This document shows positions 24,639 to 33,125 of a stretch of DNA of 64,000 bases, in pieces (positions within the stretch are counted from its first letter, which is position 1; each line of letters starts with the position of its first letter). The notes beneath the pieces were generated by a model. That model worked only from the letters and a program-made list of their open reading frames with translations, did not search any database and had not been told where the DNA came from. Source of the stretch: Microlunatus flavus (GTDB lineage: Bacteria > Actinomycetota > Actinomycetes > Propionibacteriales > Propionibacteriaceae); assembly GCF_900110855.1 (NCBI RefSeq), contig NZ_FOFA01000001.1:310001-374000 (forward strand). Reading direction: 5' to 3'. The position numbers were made by a program, and so were the translations under genes.

Positions 24639-26105
24639 ATGTCAGCGTCGGTGGAAGAACGACCGGTCAAGAGCCTCGTGCCGGTCCGCATGGACAAGAT
24701 GCCCTGGTCACGGTTCCACTGGATGGTCATCTTCGGCCTCGGGACCGCCTGGATCCTCGACGGCCTGGAGATCCAGATCGTGGCCTCGGCGGGCTACGCC
24801 AAGGACCTGGGGATGTCCGACACCCAGGTCGGCTTCACGGCCACCGTCTACCTGATCGGCCAGGTCGTGGGCGCGCTCGTCTTCGGGCGCCTGACCGACA
24901 AGCTGGGCCGCAAGAGGCTCTTCATCATCACCCTCGCCGTCTACCTGATCGGCTCGGGCATCGCCGGCCTGTCGCCGAACATGTGGTTCCTGTGGATCTT
25001 CCGCTTCGTGGCGGGCGCGGGCATCGGCGGCGAGTACTCGGCCATCAACTCCGCGATCGACGAGCTGATGCCCGGCAAGTACCGCGGCCGCGTCGACCTG
25101 GCCATCAACGGCACCTACTGGGCCGGTGCCGTGCTCGGCTCGCTGGGCAGCTTCTACCTGCTCGACACCGACCGCTTCGCCGAGAACATCGGCTGGCGCA
25201 TCGCGTTCTTCATCGGCCCGGTCCTCGGCCTCATCATCATCTTCCTGCGCCGCCACATCCCGGAGAGCCCGCGCTGGCTCGTGACCCACGGGCGGGGCGA
25301 CGAGGCGGAGGCCATCGTCTCGGGCATCGAGAAGTCGGTGCGCGAGAACGGCCAGGAGCCGCCGAAGCTCGACGAGTCGCAGGGCTGGTGGATCAAGGCG
25401 CACGAGGGCGTCACGCCCAAGCAGCTCGCGTACGTGTTCTTCAAGCTCTACCCGACGCGCACCGTGCTGGGCCTGACGCTGATGATCACGCAGTCGTTCC
25501 TCTACAACGCGATCTTCTTCACCTCGTCGCTGGTGCTGCAGAACTTCTACGGCAAGACGTCGTCGAGCGCCGCGCTCTACTTCTTCCCCTTCGCCATCGG
25601 CAACCTGCTCGGCCCGCTGATCCTCGGCCGCTTCTTCGACACGGTCGGCCGGCGCAAGATGATCGGCGGCTCGTACACGATCGCGGCCGTCGTGCTCTTC
25701 ATCTCCGCGGTGCTGTTCCAGGCCGACCTGCTGTCCGCGGGCACGCACACCGCCCTGTGGTGCCTGTCGTTCTTCTTCGCCTCCGCGGGTGCCTCGGCGG
25801 GCTACCTGACGGTGTCGGAGATCTTCCCGCTGGAGGTGCGGGGGCAGGCGATCTCGTACTTCTTCTCGATCGCGCAGATCTTCGGCTCGGTCGGCCCGCT
25901 GATCTTCGGCGCCCTCATCGGCGGCGGGGCCGCGCGCGGCCCGCTCTTCTGGGGCTACGTCGGGGCGTCGGTCATCATGCTCATCGGCGGCCTCGTGGCC
26001 TTCAAGTTCGGCGTCGATGCCGAGGGCAAGGCGCTCGAGGACATCGCCCCGCCGCTCTCCACCTACGACGAGAACGGCAACCAGCTCACCAGGCTGCCGG
26101 TCTGA
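24639..26105 (+). CDS. MFS transporter (sugar/organic-acid:H+ symporter type)
   Basis: A 488-residue protein with twelve predicted helices. ILDGLEIQIVASAGYAKDLGMS is followed by the loop motif GRLTDKLGRKR between helices 2 and 3, and RFVAGAGIGGEYSAINSAIDELMP resembles the GxGxGGE region of the sugar/aromatic-acid transporters. A second GRFFDTVGRRKM motif marks the other half. The large central loop (about residues 215-275) is cytoplasmic. RBS gaggga lies upstream. It forms a pair with the universal-stress protein 14 nt later. The substrate is not evident. Confidence 0.9.
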   Translation: MSASVEERPVKSLVPVRMDKMPWSRFHWMVIFGLGTAWILDGLEIQIVASAGYAKDLGMSDTQVGFTATVYLIGQVVGALVFGRLTDKLGRKRLFIITLAVYLIGSGIAGLSPNMWFLWIFRFVAGAGIGGEYSAINSAIDELMPGKYRGRVDLAINGTYWAGAVLGSLGSFYLLDTDRFAENIGWRIAFFIGPVLGLIIIFLRRHIPESPRWLVTHGRGDEAEAIVSGIEKSVRENGQEPPKLDESQGWWIKAHEGVTPKQLAYVFFKLYPTRTVLGLTLMITQSFLYNAIFFTSSLVLQNFYGKTSSSAALYFFPFAIGNLLGPLILGRFFDTVGRRKMIGGSYTIAAVVLFISAVLFQADLLSAGTHTALWCLSFFFASAGASAGYLTVSEIFPLEVRGQAISYFFSIAQIFGSVGPLIFGALIGGGAARGPLFWGYVGASVIMLIGGLVAFKFGVDAEGKALEDIAPPLSTYDENGNQLTRLPV

Positions 26106-26118
26106 GGGAGGGACTGAC

Positions 26119-26718
26119 GTGACGGACACAGCTGTGGAGGAGCAGACGGACGTCGCCCGGCGCCCGTACACGGTGGTGGTCGGGGTCAGCGGGACCTCCG
26201 GGTCCCCGACGGCCCTGGCCTGGGCGCAGGCCCAGGCGCAGCAGAACGGCGGCCGCGTCGTGGCCGTCCGGGCCTGGCGGCCGAGCATCCCGCAGGCGAC
26301 GCCGTCGGGCACGCCGGCCTCGCGCATCACGCACGAGGCCGACGTCGAGCGGGACGCGGAGGAGTCGCTCGCCGCGGACGTGGCCCGGACCCTGGGCCCC
26401 GACCACGGCGTCGAGCTCCGGCTCGTCAAGGGCGGCCGCTACCGCGTGCTCGCCAAGGCGGGCCGGGACGCGGACGTGCTGGTCATCGACGCGCCGCGCC
26501 AGCTGCTGACGGGGCCGATGTTCGCGCACCGGCTCGTCTACACGGTGCCCTGCCCGGTGGTGGTGATGCCGCCGCAGATCTCGGGCGAGCCGCAGACGTG
26601 GCTCACCCGGGTGGCGGCCGCGGTCGGCCGGAGCGTCGTCGCGGCCGCAGGCACGGCCGGACGCCCGGGGGGCGGCATGCGCCGCCCTCCGCTCGCCCCG
26701 CAGGACACGCAGGAGTAG
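26119..26718 (+). CDS. Universal stress protein family
   Basis: A 199-residue protein starting VTDTAVEEQ, with gaggga-type RBS 8 nt before GTG 26119. TVVVGVSGTSGSPTALAWAQAQAQQNGGRVVAVRAW is the classical Usp beta-alpha start, and DADVLVIDAPRQLLTGPMFAHRLVYTVPCPVVVMPP is the C-terminal half. The normal ATP-binding GxxGxGxxxxxx-S-V is weakened (LLTGPMF), so it may belong to the non-ATP-binding group. A C-terminal tail of about 55 residues is low-complexity. It follows the MFS gene and is probably co-expressed. Confidence 0.85.
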   Translation: MTDTAVEEQTDVARRPYTVVVGVSGTSGSPTALAWAQAQAQQNGGRVVAVRAWRPSIPQATPSGTPASRITHEADVERDAEESLAADVARTLGPDHGVELRLVKGGRYRVLAKAGRDADVLVIDAPRQLLTGPMFAHRLVYTVPCPVVVMPPQISGEPQTWLTRVAAAVGRSVVAAAGTAGRPGGGMRRPPLAPQDTQE

Positions 26719-26733
26719 GACCGCACCACCCGG

Positions 26734-26776
26734 GCGCTCTGACCGCCCCGCCCTTGTGGCGGGACGGTCAGAGCGC
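26734..26776. terminator. Bidirectional hairpin overlapping a stop codon
   Basis: GCGCTCTGACCG (26734-26745) pairs with CGGTCAGAGCGC (26765-26776), extended by CCCGCC/GGCGGG, with a short cttgt loop. Its distal arm contains the stop of the minus-strand aminotransferase (26768-26770), so it ends both convergent transcripts. Confidence 0.8.
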
Positions 26777-27955
26777 GCGGTGCAGCAGCTTCGCCATCCG
26801 GGTGAGCCCGTCGACCAGGCGGTCGTCGGGCACGCCGGAGTAGCTGAGCCGGGCGTGGTTCGGCCGCTGGGTCACCGGGAAGAACGTCGCCCCCGGCACG
26901 TAGGCCACCTTCTCCTGCGGCAGCAGCTCGCGGGCGAGGAAGTCGGTGGCGTCGAAGCCCTCGGGGAAGCCGAGCCACACGAACAGCCCGCCGTCCGGAC
27001 GCGTCCGCGTGACGACCTCCGGGAACGTCTCGTCCATGGTGGCGAGCATCAGGTCGCGCTTGTGGCGGTAGACCGGGACCATCCGCGCGACGTGCGCGTC
27101 GACGTCGAACGCCTCCAGGTACGCCGCGGTGGCGGCCATGTTCAGGGTGCTGTTCTGGGTGTCCGCGGCGAGCTTGAGCAGCGCGAGCCGCTCGAGGACG
27201 TCGGGCCGGGCGGTCGCCCAGCCGAGCCGGAGCCCCGGCGCCAGGATCTTGGAGAAGCTCCCGAGGTGCAGGACCCGACCCGAGGTGTCCAGGCTGAGCA
27301 GGGTCGGCAGCGGGCTGCCCTCGTAGCGCAGCGAGCGGTACGGCGTGTCCTCGACGACGAGCAGGTCGTGCTCGTCGGCGAGCTCGAGCAGCCGGTGGCG
27401 CCGCTCGTACGACAGCGTCACCCCGGTCGGGTTCTGGAAGTCGGGGACCGTGTAGAGCATCTTCGCACCCGGGTTGGCCTCCAGGACGCGCTGCAGGTCG
27501 TCGGTGTCCAGGCCGTGCTTGTCGGTGCGGACGACCGCGTACGCGGGTTCGGTCGGGGCGAAGGCGATCAGGGCGCCGAGGAAGGTCGGGTCCTCGGTGA
27601 CGACGACGTCGCCCGGGTCGACCATGAGCTTGGCCGCCAGGTCGAGGCCCTGCTGGCCGCCCTGGATGATCAGCACGTCGTCGGCCGTGCGCGGCGACCC
27701 GTCGCGCGTGAGCCGTTCGGCGACCAGCCGCCTCAGGCCCGGCAGCCCGTTCGACGTCGTGTACTGCAGCGCGTCGGCGTGCTCGGGCACGAGCAGCCCG
27801 CGGTAGACCGAGGCCAGCTCCTCGACGGGGAACAGGGAGGCGTCGGGGTAGCCGCCGCCGAACGAGATCACCTCGGGGTCCGCCCCGAGCCGGAGCAGGT
27901 CGCGGATCGCGGACGGGCGCACCCCGTCCATGCGCCGGGCCCAGCGCCCGCTCAC
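26768..27955 (-). CDS. PLP-dependent aminotransferase (2-aminoadipate/aromatic type)
   Basis: A 395-residue fold-type I enzyme. GGGYPDASLFP, QYTTSNGLPGLRRLVAERL and DDVLIIQGGQQGLDL begin the fold. DPTFLGAL, PDFQNPTGVTL (PLP ring contact), VVEDTPYRSLRYEG (Asp) and the Schiff-base Lys in HLGSFSKILAPGLRLGW follow. The family (class I/II, LysN-like) includes aminoadipate, kynurenine and aromatic aminotransferases, and it lacks the MocR DNA-binding domain. GTG start. It lies 7 nt after the RraA gene in the same direction. Confidence 0.93.
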   Translation of the reverse strand: MSGRWARRMDGVRPSAIRDLLRLGADPEVISFGGGYPDASLFPVEELASVYRGLLVPEHADALQYTTSNGLPGLRRLVAERLTRDGSPRTADDVLIIQGGQQGLDLAAKLMVDPGDVVVTEDPTFLGALIAFAPTEPAYAVVRTDKHGLDTDDLQRVLEANPGAKMLYTVPDFQNPTGVTLSYERRHRLLELADEHDLLVVEDTPYRSLRYEGSPLPTLLSLDTSGRVLHLGSFSKILAPGLRLGWATARPDVLERLALLKLAADTQNSTLNMAATAAYLEAFDVDAHVARMVPVYRHKRDLMLATMDETFPEVVTRTRPDGGLFVWLGFPEGFDATDFLARELLPQEKVAYVPGATFFPVTQRPNHARLSYSGVPDDRLVDGLTRMAKLLHRAL

Positions 27956-27962
27956 GCGGGGC

Positions 27963-28637
27963 TCACGAGAACCGCAGCCGGCTGTCGCGGCCCTCGCCGA
28001 GGGCCGCGAGGTGCTCGTCGAGGTTGAGGTGGTCGAAGAGGGACTCGCCGGCCTCGATCGCCGCCCGGAGCGCCTCCTCGCGGCGCTGGATCTCCTCCGC
28101 GCCGTCGATGGCCGCGGCCACCTCCTCCGGCGAGCCGAGCACCACGCCGTCGTCGTCGGCCAGGACGAGGTCGCCGGGACGCACCTCGAAGCCGTCGACC
28201 GCGACGAGCGGGTCCTCCAGCGGGAGCCGGGTCGCGCCGTACGCCCGCGGGCTGGTGCCGCGCGCGAAGACGGGCAGGTCGCTGGCGCGCAGCGTCCGGC
28301 TGTCGCGGCACAGGCCGTCGATGACCAGGCCCGCGAGGCCGCGACGCAGCGCCTCGGTGGCGAAGAGCTCGCCGGCCAGCGCGCGGCCCGGCGAGCCGGT
28401 GACGACGAGGACGTCGCCCGGACCGGCCGCGCGCAGCCCGACCAGCACCGGCACCAGGTCGTCGCGGGAGTCGACGGGGACGGCCGTGCCCACGATCCGG
28501 GTGCCCGCGCGCAGCGGCCGGATCTCGCTCGGCAGCACCCGCAGCGTCGGGCCGGCGTCGGCGAGCGAGGTCGAGTCCACGCCCTCCAGACGACGCGCCA
28601 GACCGGCCGTCCGGTCGCCCGGGACCTGTTCCGTCAT
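27963..28637 (-). CDS. RraA family protein
   Basis: A 224-residue protein with STSLADAGPTLRVLP, AGTRIVGTAVPVDSRDDLVPVL and a central GLAGLVIDGLCRDSRTL (DGxxRD). The last segment is the conserved metal-binding region of RraA/demethylmenaquinone methyltransferase-like proteins, some of which are HMG/CHA aldolases. GDLVLADDDGVVL carries the D-G-V pattern. The reaction is not clear from sequence. ATG 28635-28637, with GTG just before it as an alternative. It probably shares a transcript with the aminotransferase downstream. Confidence 0.87.
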   Translation of the reverse strand: MTEQVPGDRTAGLARRLEGVDSTSLADAGPTLRVLPSEIRPLRAGTRIVGTAVPVDSRDDLVPVLVGLRAAGPGDVLVVTGSPGRALAGELFATEALRRGLAGLVIDGLCRDSRTLRASDLPVFARGTSPRAYGATRLPLEDPLVAVDGFEVRPGDLVLADDDGVVLGSPEEVAAAIDGAEEIQRREEALRAAIEAGESLFDHLNLDEHLAALGEGRDSRLRFS

Positions 28638-28697
28638 CACCCTCAGCCCTCCTCGCCGGCCGCAGACGGACCGCCACCGGGACCCTACGATGCGCCC

Positions 28698-29504
28698 ATG
28701 GCGAGCACGGGCGAGGCGCGCACGGCGGGCGGCGGCGGCCCGCGCACGATCGACGAGCGGTTCGTCGGCGGCCTGGACCGCAGGGTGTGGACCGACGCCT
28801 ACCTGCCGGCCTGGTCGTCCCGCGAGGCCGCGCGGGCGAGCTGGTCGGTGGGCGCCGACGGGCTGCACCTGGGCGTCCCTCCGGAGCACCCGGTCTGGTG
28901 CCCCGACCTGCACGAGCCGCGGCTGCGGGTCTCCGCGGTGCAGAGCGGCAACGCCTCGGGCCCGCTCGGGAGCACGCAGGGCCAGCAACCCTTCCGCGAG
29001 GGCCTGCGGGTGCGCGAGGCCCAGCCCACGACGTGGGGCTTCACCCCGTTCCTCGGGCGCGTCGAGGTCGAGTGCCGGGCGAACGTGGGCCCGGGGTCGA
29101 TGTTCTCCGCCTGGATGGTCGGCCTCGAGGACGTGCCGCGACGCTCCGGCGAGATCTGCCTGGTCGAGGTGTTCGGTGAGACCGTGCGGCGCGAGGACGG
29201 CCGGCTCGTGGCCGACGTCGGGTCGGGCGTGCACGCGTTCCGCGACCCGGCGCTGCACGAGGACTTCGTCGCCCCGACCACTCCGCTCGACGTGGCGGCC
29301 TTCCACACGTACGCCGTCGACTGGTCGCCCGGGCGCTGCGTCTTCTCCGTCGACGGCACGACCACCCGGGTCGTCGAGCAGGCGCCGGACTACCCGGTGC
29401 AGCTGATCCTCGGCGTCTTCGACTTCCCCGACGAGGACCCGGACCCCGCCCTGGTGCCCGAGCTGGTCGTCCGCCGCGTGACGGGGCGGGCCCCGGGCGC
29501 CTGA
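28698..29504 (+). CDS. GH16-like glycoside hydrolase-fold protein with altered catalytic motif
   Basis: A 268-residue beta-sandwich protein. PTTWGFTPFLGRVEVECRANVGPGSMFSAWMVGLEDVPRRSGEICLVEVFGE matches the GH16 active-site strand region; the classical ExDxxE is E-I-C-L-V-E here, with the middle Asp replaced by Cys. The C-terminal YAVDWSPGRCVFSVDGTTTRVVEQAPDYPVQLILGVFDFP is typical of GH16/LamG lectin-like ends. No signal peptide is visible, which is odd for a secreted glycanase. The family call is moderately secure; the enzyme may be a beta-glucanase relative or a non-catalytic binder. Confidence 0.75.
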   Translation: MASTGEARTAGGGGPRTIDERFVGGLDRRVWTDAYLPAWSSREAARASWSVGADGLHLGVPPEHPVWCPDLHEPRLRVSAVQSGNASGPLGSTQGQQPFREGLRVREAQPTTWGFTPFLGRVEVECRANVGPGSMFSAWMVGLEDVPRRSGEICLVEVFGETVRREDGRLVADVGSGVHAFRDPALHEDFVAPTTPLDVAAFHTYAVDWSPGRCVFSVDGTTTRVVEQAPDYPVQLILGVFDFPDEDPDPALVPELVVRRVTGRAPGA

Positions 29505-29510
29505 GCCACC

Positions 29511-30341
29511 TCAGCCGGGCAGCGTCCAGCGGTCGTACGGGTGCCGACCGGGCCGGAACCCGAAGGACTCGACCATCGCGACCGCCTCGCCGAGCCGGTG
29601 GCCGAGCGCCGCGGGTTCGTGGGCGTCGCTGCCGAAGGTGACGACGCGACCGCCCTCCTCGCGCCACCACCCCACCAGCTCGGGGAGCATCGGGCCCTTG
29701 GTGTTGACCTCGAGGACGCGGCCGGTCCCGGCCAGGGTCCGCAGCGCGTGGCGGAACGCGTCCTCGAAGGCCCCGACCTCGAACGGTCCGGCCGCCGTCG
29801 GCCAGTGCCGCAGCGGGTAGTCGAGGTGGGCCAGCACCTCGAACGTCTCGGTCTGCGCGACCATCACGGCCAGCTCGGCGAGGTAGGAGCGCACGACCTC
29901 GGCGGCGTCGCGGCGCCGGTAGAGCTCCGGCGGCTCGGCGGCGTACGCGCCCTCCGGGAGCGAGTGCAGCGAGCCGAGCACCCGGTCCAGCGGCCCGGCG
30001 GCGAGGACCCGGGCGACGGCCTCCGCGTGCCAGTGCGGCTCGCCCAGCTCCACGCCGCTGAGGACCGTCAGCCCCGGGAAGCGGTCGCGGCAGCGCTCGA
30101 CCGTCCCCAGGTAGCTCTCGACGGCGAGCGGACCGGGGACGAAGGTGTCGCCCTTGTGGTCGCCGCGCGCCCTCGGGTCGAGGGCGCCCTCGGAGACCAG
30201 CCAGCGGGTGTGGTCGACGTGCTCGGTGAAGGCGACGGCCGGCAGCCCCAGCTCGACTGCCCGGGCGCAGGTCGCCTCCATGTCGCCGGCGAAGGCGTCC
30301 CAGGACCACTCGCTGTGCACGTGCCCGTCGAGAGGGAGCAT
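29511..30341 (-). CDS. PHP-domain phosphatase (histidinol-phosphatase-like)
   Basis: A 276-residue PHP-domain protein. The metal motifs are DGHVHSEWSWD (HxH), AFTEHVDHTRW, VLSGVELGEPHWHAEA, VLGSLHSL, LAHLDYPLRHWP and TFGSDAHEPAALG at the end. This is the full set for a trinuclear PHP phosphoesterase. The wide 'histidinol-phosphatase family' label is used because no his genes are adjacent, so the substrate is open. ATG 30339-30341 follows a purine-rich RBS. The stop is 7 nt from the converging GH16-like gene. Confidence 0.9.
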   Translation of the reverse strand: MLPLDGHVHSEWSWDAFAGDMEATCARAVELGLPAVAFTEHVDHTRWLVSEGALDPRARGDHKGDTFVPGPLAVESYLGTVERCRDRFPGLTVLSGVELGEPHWHAEAVARVLAAGPLDRVLGSLHSLPEGAYAAEPPELYRRRDAAEVVRSYLAELAVMVAQTETFEVLAHLDYPLRHWPTAAGPFEVGAFEDAFRHALRTLAGTGRVLEVNTKGPMLPELVGWWREEGGRVVTFGSDAHEPAALGHRLGEAVAMVESFGFRPGRHPYDRWTLPG

Positions 30342-30530
30342 CCGACCCCTTCCGCACCGGTTCGCGCTGCCGAGGGCCCAGCGAACCACGCGGCCGGCGG
30401 TCTCGAGCTCGGGGCCCGGCACCCCGGGCCTGCTGCGCTGCGGCCCCACGAACCCTGGCGGCGGACACGGGAACCAGGGAGGCTGCGAGGTGCCACCATC
30501 GACCCACCACCCGCACCGAAGGGACCCTCC

Positions 30531-31412
30531 ATGCTCCGGCGCCCCGCGCTCGCCCTCGTCTCGACCGCCGCGCTGCTCGGGTCCCTGCTGGCCTGCGCCC
30601 CCGAGGACCAGGCCGCGCCCGCCGCGTCCGGGTCGGCGGCCGGCTCGGCCAGCCCGGCCGGCTGCACCAGGGACCAGCTGGCCACCGTCAAGCCCGGGAC
30701 GTTCACGGTCGGGACCGACAAGCCGGCCTACTCCCCCTGGTTCAGCGACGACGACCCCAAGAACGGCAAGGGCTTCGAGTCGGCGGTCGCGTACGCGGTC
30801 GCCGGCAAGCTCGGCTTCGACCAGGCCTCCGTCACCTGGGCGGTCGTGCCGTTCACGAGCGCGTACGCGCCGGGCGACAAGAGCTTCGACGTCGACATCA
30901 ACCAGGTCTCCATCACCGACGCGCGCCGCAAGGCGGTCGACTTCTCCGCGCCGTACTACGCGGTCACGCAGACCGTCGTGACCTACAAGGGCTCGCCGAT
31001 CGACGGCGCGACCACCGTCGCCGCGCTCAAGGACGCCAAGCTCGGCGCGCAGGTGGGGACCACCTCCTACAGCGACATCGGCGGCCAGATCGAGCCGACG
31101 AAGGCCGCCGCGGTCTACGACACCAACGACCTCGCCGTCCAGGCCCTGAAGAACAAGCAGATCGACGGGATCGTCGTCGACCTCCCCACGGCCTTCTTCA
31201 TGGTCGCGGCGCAGCTCGACGACGGCGTGATCGTCGGTCAGCTGCCGGCGGGCGCTGGCCAGGCCGACCAGTTCGGGATGGTGCTGGCCAAGGGCAGCGC
31301 GCTGACGACCTGCGTGTCCCAGGCGGTCGAGGCGCTGCGCGCCGACGGGACGCTGGCGAGGCTGGAGAAGACGTGGCTGTCGGGCACCGACGGCGCACCG
31401 CAGCTGTCCTGA
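30531..31412 (+). CDS. Amino-acid ABC transporter substrate-binding lipoprotein
   Basis: A 293-residue periplasmic-type binding protein. Its lipoprotein signal MLRRPALALVSTAALLGSLLAC ends in LLAC. The bilobal SBP_bac_3 domain starts TFTVGTDKPAYSPWF, with GKGFESAVAYAVAGKLGF, NQVSITDARRKAVDFSAPYY (lobe hinge) and KLGAQVGTTSYSDIG. These are features of polar amino-acid binding proteins. It is the first of three genes for one importer; the permease follows 28 nt later. Confidence 0.93.
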   Translation: MLRRPALALVSTAALLGSLLACAPEDQAAPAASGSAAGSASPAGCTRDQLATVKPGTFTVGTDKPAYSPWFSDDDPKNGKGFESAVAYAVAGKLGFDQASVTWAVVPFTSAYAPGDKSFDVDINQVSITDARRKAVDFSAPYYAVTQTVVTYKGSPIDGATTVAALKDAKLGAQVGTTSYSDIGGQIEPTKAAAVYDTNDLAVQALKNKQIDGIVVDLPTAFFMVAAQLDDGVIVGQLPAGAGQADQFGMVLAKGSALTTCVSQAVEALRADGTLARLEKTWLSGTDGAPQLS

Positions 31413-31440
31413 CGCGAGGCCCGGGGACAGGTCGGGAACG

Positions 31441-32334
31441 GTGACGTCCCCCTCGGTCGCCCCCGGGGCGTCGCCCGAGCGGCCGCCGGGGTGGGAGCCG
31501 TCGTCCCTCGAGCGGGAGCGCACGGCGTACCGGCAGCGGCGCGCGCGACGCTCGAGCCTGGTCGCCCTGCTGAGCACGCTCGTGCTCGGCGCGGTCCTGG
31601 TCCTCGGGATCACCGCGACGCCGGGCTGGCCGCGGGTGCAGGAGACGTTCTTCTCCCCCGGACGGGCGTGGCAGGCGCTGCCCGCCGTCGCCACCGGCCT
31701 GTGGCTGAACGTCCGCGTCATGCTCGTCTGCGGCGTCCTCATCGCCGTGCTCGGCCTGACCGTCGCCGTGCTGCGGACGCTCCGCGGGCCGGTCTTCTTC
31801 CCGGTCCGGCTGGTCGCGACGGCGTACACCGACCTGTTCCGCGGGCTGCCGCTGCTGCTGGTGATCTTCCTGCTCGGCTTCGGCGTGCCCGCCCTGCGGC
31901 TGCAGGGGGTGCCCAAGGACGCGGTGGTCTGGGGCGGCGCCGCGCTGGTGCTGACCTACACCGCCTACGTCGCCGAGGTCTTCCGCGCCGGCATCGAGTC
32001 GATCCACCCCTCGCAGTGGGGGGCGGCCCGCTCGCTCGGGCTGTCGTACGCGCAGACGCTGCGGTTCGTCGTCGTGCCGCAGGCCGTCCGCCGGGTCGTG
32101 CCCGCCCTGCTGAACGACCTGGTCAGCCTGCAGAAGGACTCCGGCCTGATCGCCGTGCTCGGCGTCATCGACGCGATCCGGGCGGCGCAGATCGAAACCG
32201 CGACCGACTTCAACTTCACCCCGTACGTCGTGGCGGGGCTGCTGTTCGTGGTCCTCACCGTGCCGCTGGCCCGCCTCACCGACTGGGTCGCGCGGCGGCA
32301 GGGCTGGGCCGGCGCGACGGGTGCGGTCCGGTGA
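31441..32334 (+). CDS. Amino-acid ABC transporter permease
   Basis: A 297-residue His/Glu/Gln/Arg/opine-type permease. After a long N-terminal cytoplasmic region (about 1-40) come five to six membrane helices. The EAA loop is AGIESIHPSQWGAARSLGLSYAQTLRFVVVPQAVRRVVPALLNDLVSLQKDSGL, and TAYTDLFRGLPLLLVIFLLGFG is the standard early motif of these permeases. GTG start. The stop overlaps the ATPase GTG by 4 nt. Confidence 0.94.
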   Translation: MTSPSVAPGASPERPPGWEPSSLERERTAYRQRRARRSSLVALLSTLVLGAVLVLGITATPGWPRVQETFFSPGRAWQALPAVATGLWLNVRVMLVCGVLIAVLGLTVAVLRTLRGPVFFPVRLVATAYTDLFRGLPLLLVIFLLGFGVPALRLQGVPKDAVVWGGAALVLTYTAYVAEVFRAGIESIHPSQWGAARSLGLSYAQTLRFVVVPQAVRRVVPALLNDLVSLQKDSGLIAVLGVIDAIRAAQIETATDFNFTPYVVAGLLFVVLTVPLARLTDWVARRQGWAGATGAVR

Positions 32335-33125
32335 GCCTGCCGACGGGGCCCGCGCTGCTCGAGGCGCGCGGCCTGCGCAAGACCTTCGGCACGCAGGTCG
32401 TGCTCGACCGGCTCGACCTGCACGTCGGCCCCGGCGAGTGCGTCGTGCTCATCGGCGGTTCCGGGTCGGGCAAGTCGACGCTGCTGCGCTGCCTCAACCT
32501 GCTCGAGGTCGTCGACGACGGCCAGATCCTGCTCGAGGGCGACGACATCAGCGACCCGCGCGTCCGCCACGACGCGGTCCGGGCCCGCATCGGGATCGTC
32601 TTCCAGGCCTTCAACCTCTTCCCGCACCTCAGCGTGCTCGACAACATCACCCTCGCCCCGCGCCGCGTCCACCGGGTCCCGCGCGCGGAGGCGGAGGAAC
32701 GGGCCCGGGCGATGCTCGACCGGGTCGGGCTCGGCGACCGCGCGGCCGCGCTGCCCGACCAGCTCTCCGGCGGGCAGCAGCAGCGGGTGGCCATCGCCCG
32801 CGCGCTGGTCAACCGGCCGGCGCTGCTGCTGCTCGACGAGGTGACCTCCGCCCTCGACCCGGAGCTCGTCGGCGAGGTGCTGGCGCTGCTGCGCGAGCTG
32901 CGGTCCGAGGGCATGACGATGGTCATCGCGACGCACGAGATGTCGTTCGCCCGCCAGGTCGCCGACCGTGTCTGCTTCCTCTCCGAGGGCCGCGTCCTCG
33001 AGGCGGGTCCGCCCGAGCAGATCTTCACCAGCCCGCGCAGCGCCCGGCTCCGGGCGTTCCTCGCCGCGCTCGACGGCGGGGGCGGTCTCGCCGAGGGGGC
33101 CGGTCAGGACCCCGCGGGCCGGTAG
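32331..33125 (+). CDS. Amino-acid ABC transporter ATP-binding protein
   Basis: A 264-residue ATPase with Walker A GGSGSGKSTLLRCLNLL, Q-loop VFQAFNLFPHLSV, signature LSGGQQQRVAIARAL, Walker B LLLLDEVTSALDPELV and switch His in IATHEMSFARQVADRV. This is the GlnQ/HisP type. GTG 32331 overlaps the permease stop. The C-terminal AGQDPAGR tail overlaps by 22 nt the end of the convergent amidase gene. Confidence 0.96.
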   Translation: MSLPTGPALLEARGLRKTFGTQVVLDRLDLHVGPGECVVLIGGSGSGKSTLLRCLNLLEVVDDGQILLEGDDISDPRVRHDAVRARIGIVFQAFNLFPHLSVLDNITLAPRRVHRVPRAEAEERARAMLDRVGLGDRAAALPDQLSGGQQQRVAIARALVNRPALLLLDEVTSALDPELVGEVLALLRELRSEGMTMVIATHEMSFARQVADRVCFLSEGRVLEAGPPEQIFTSPRSARLRAFLAALDGGGGLAEGAGQDPAGR

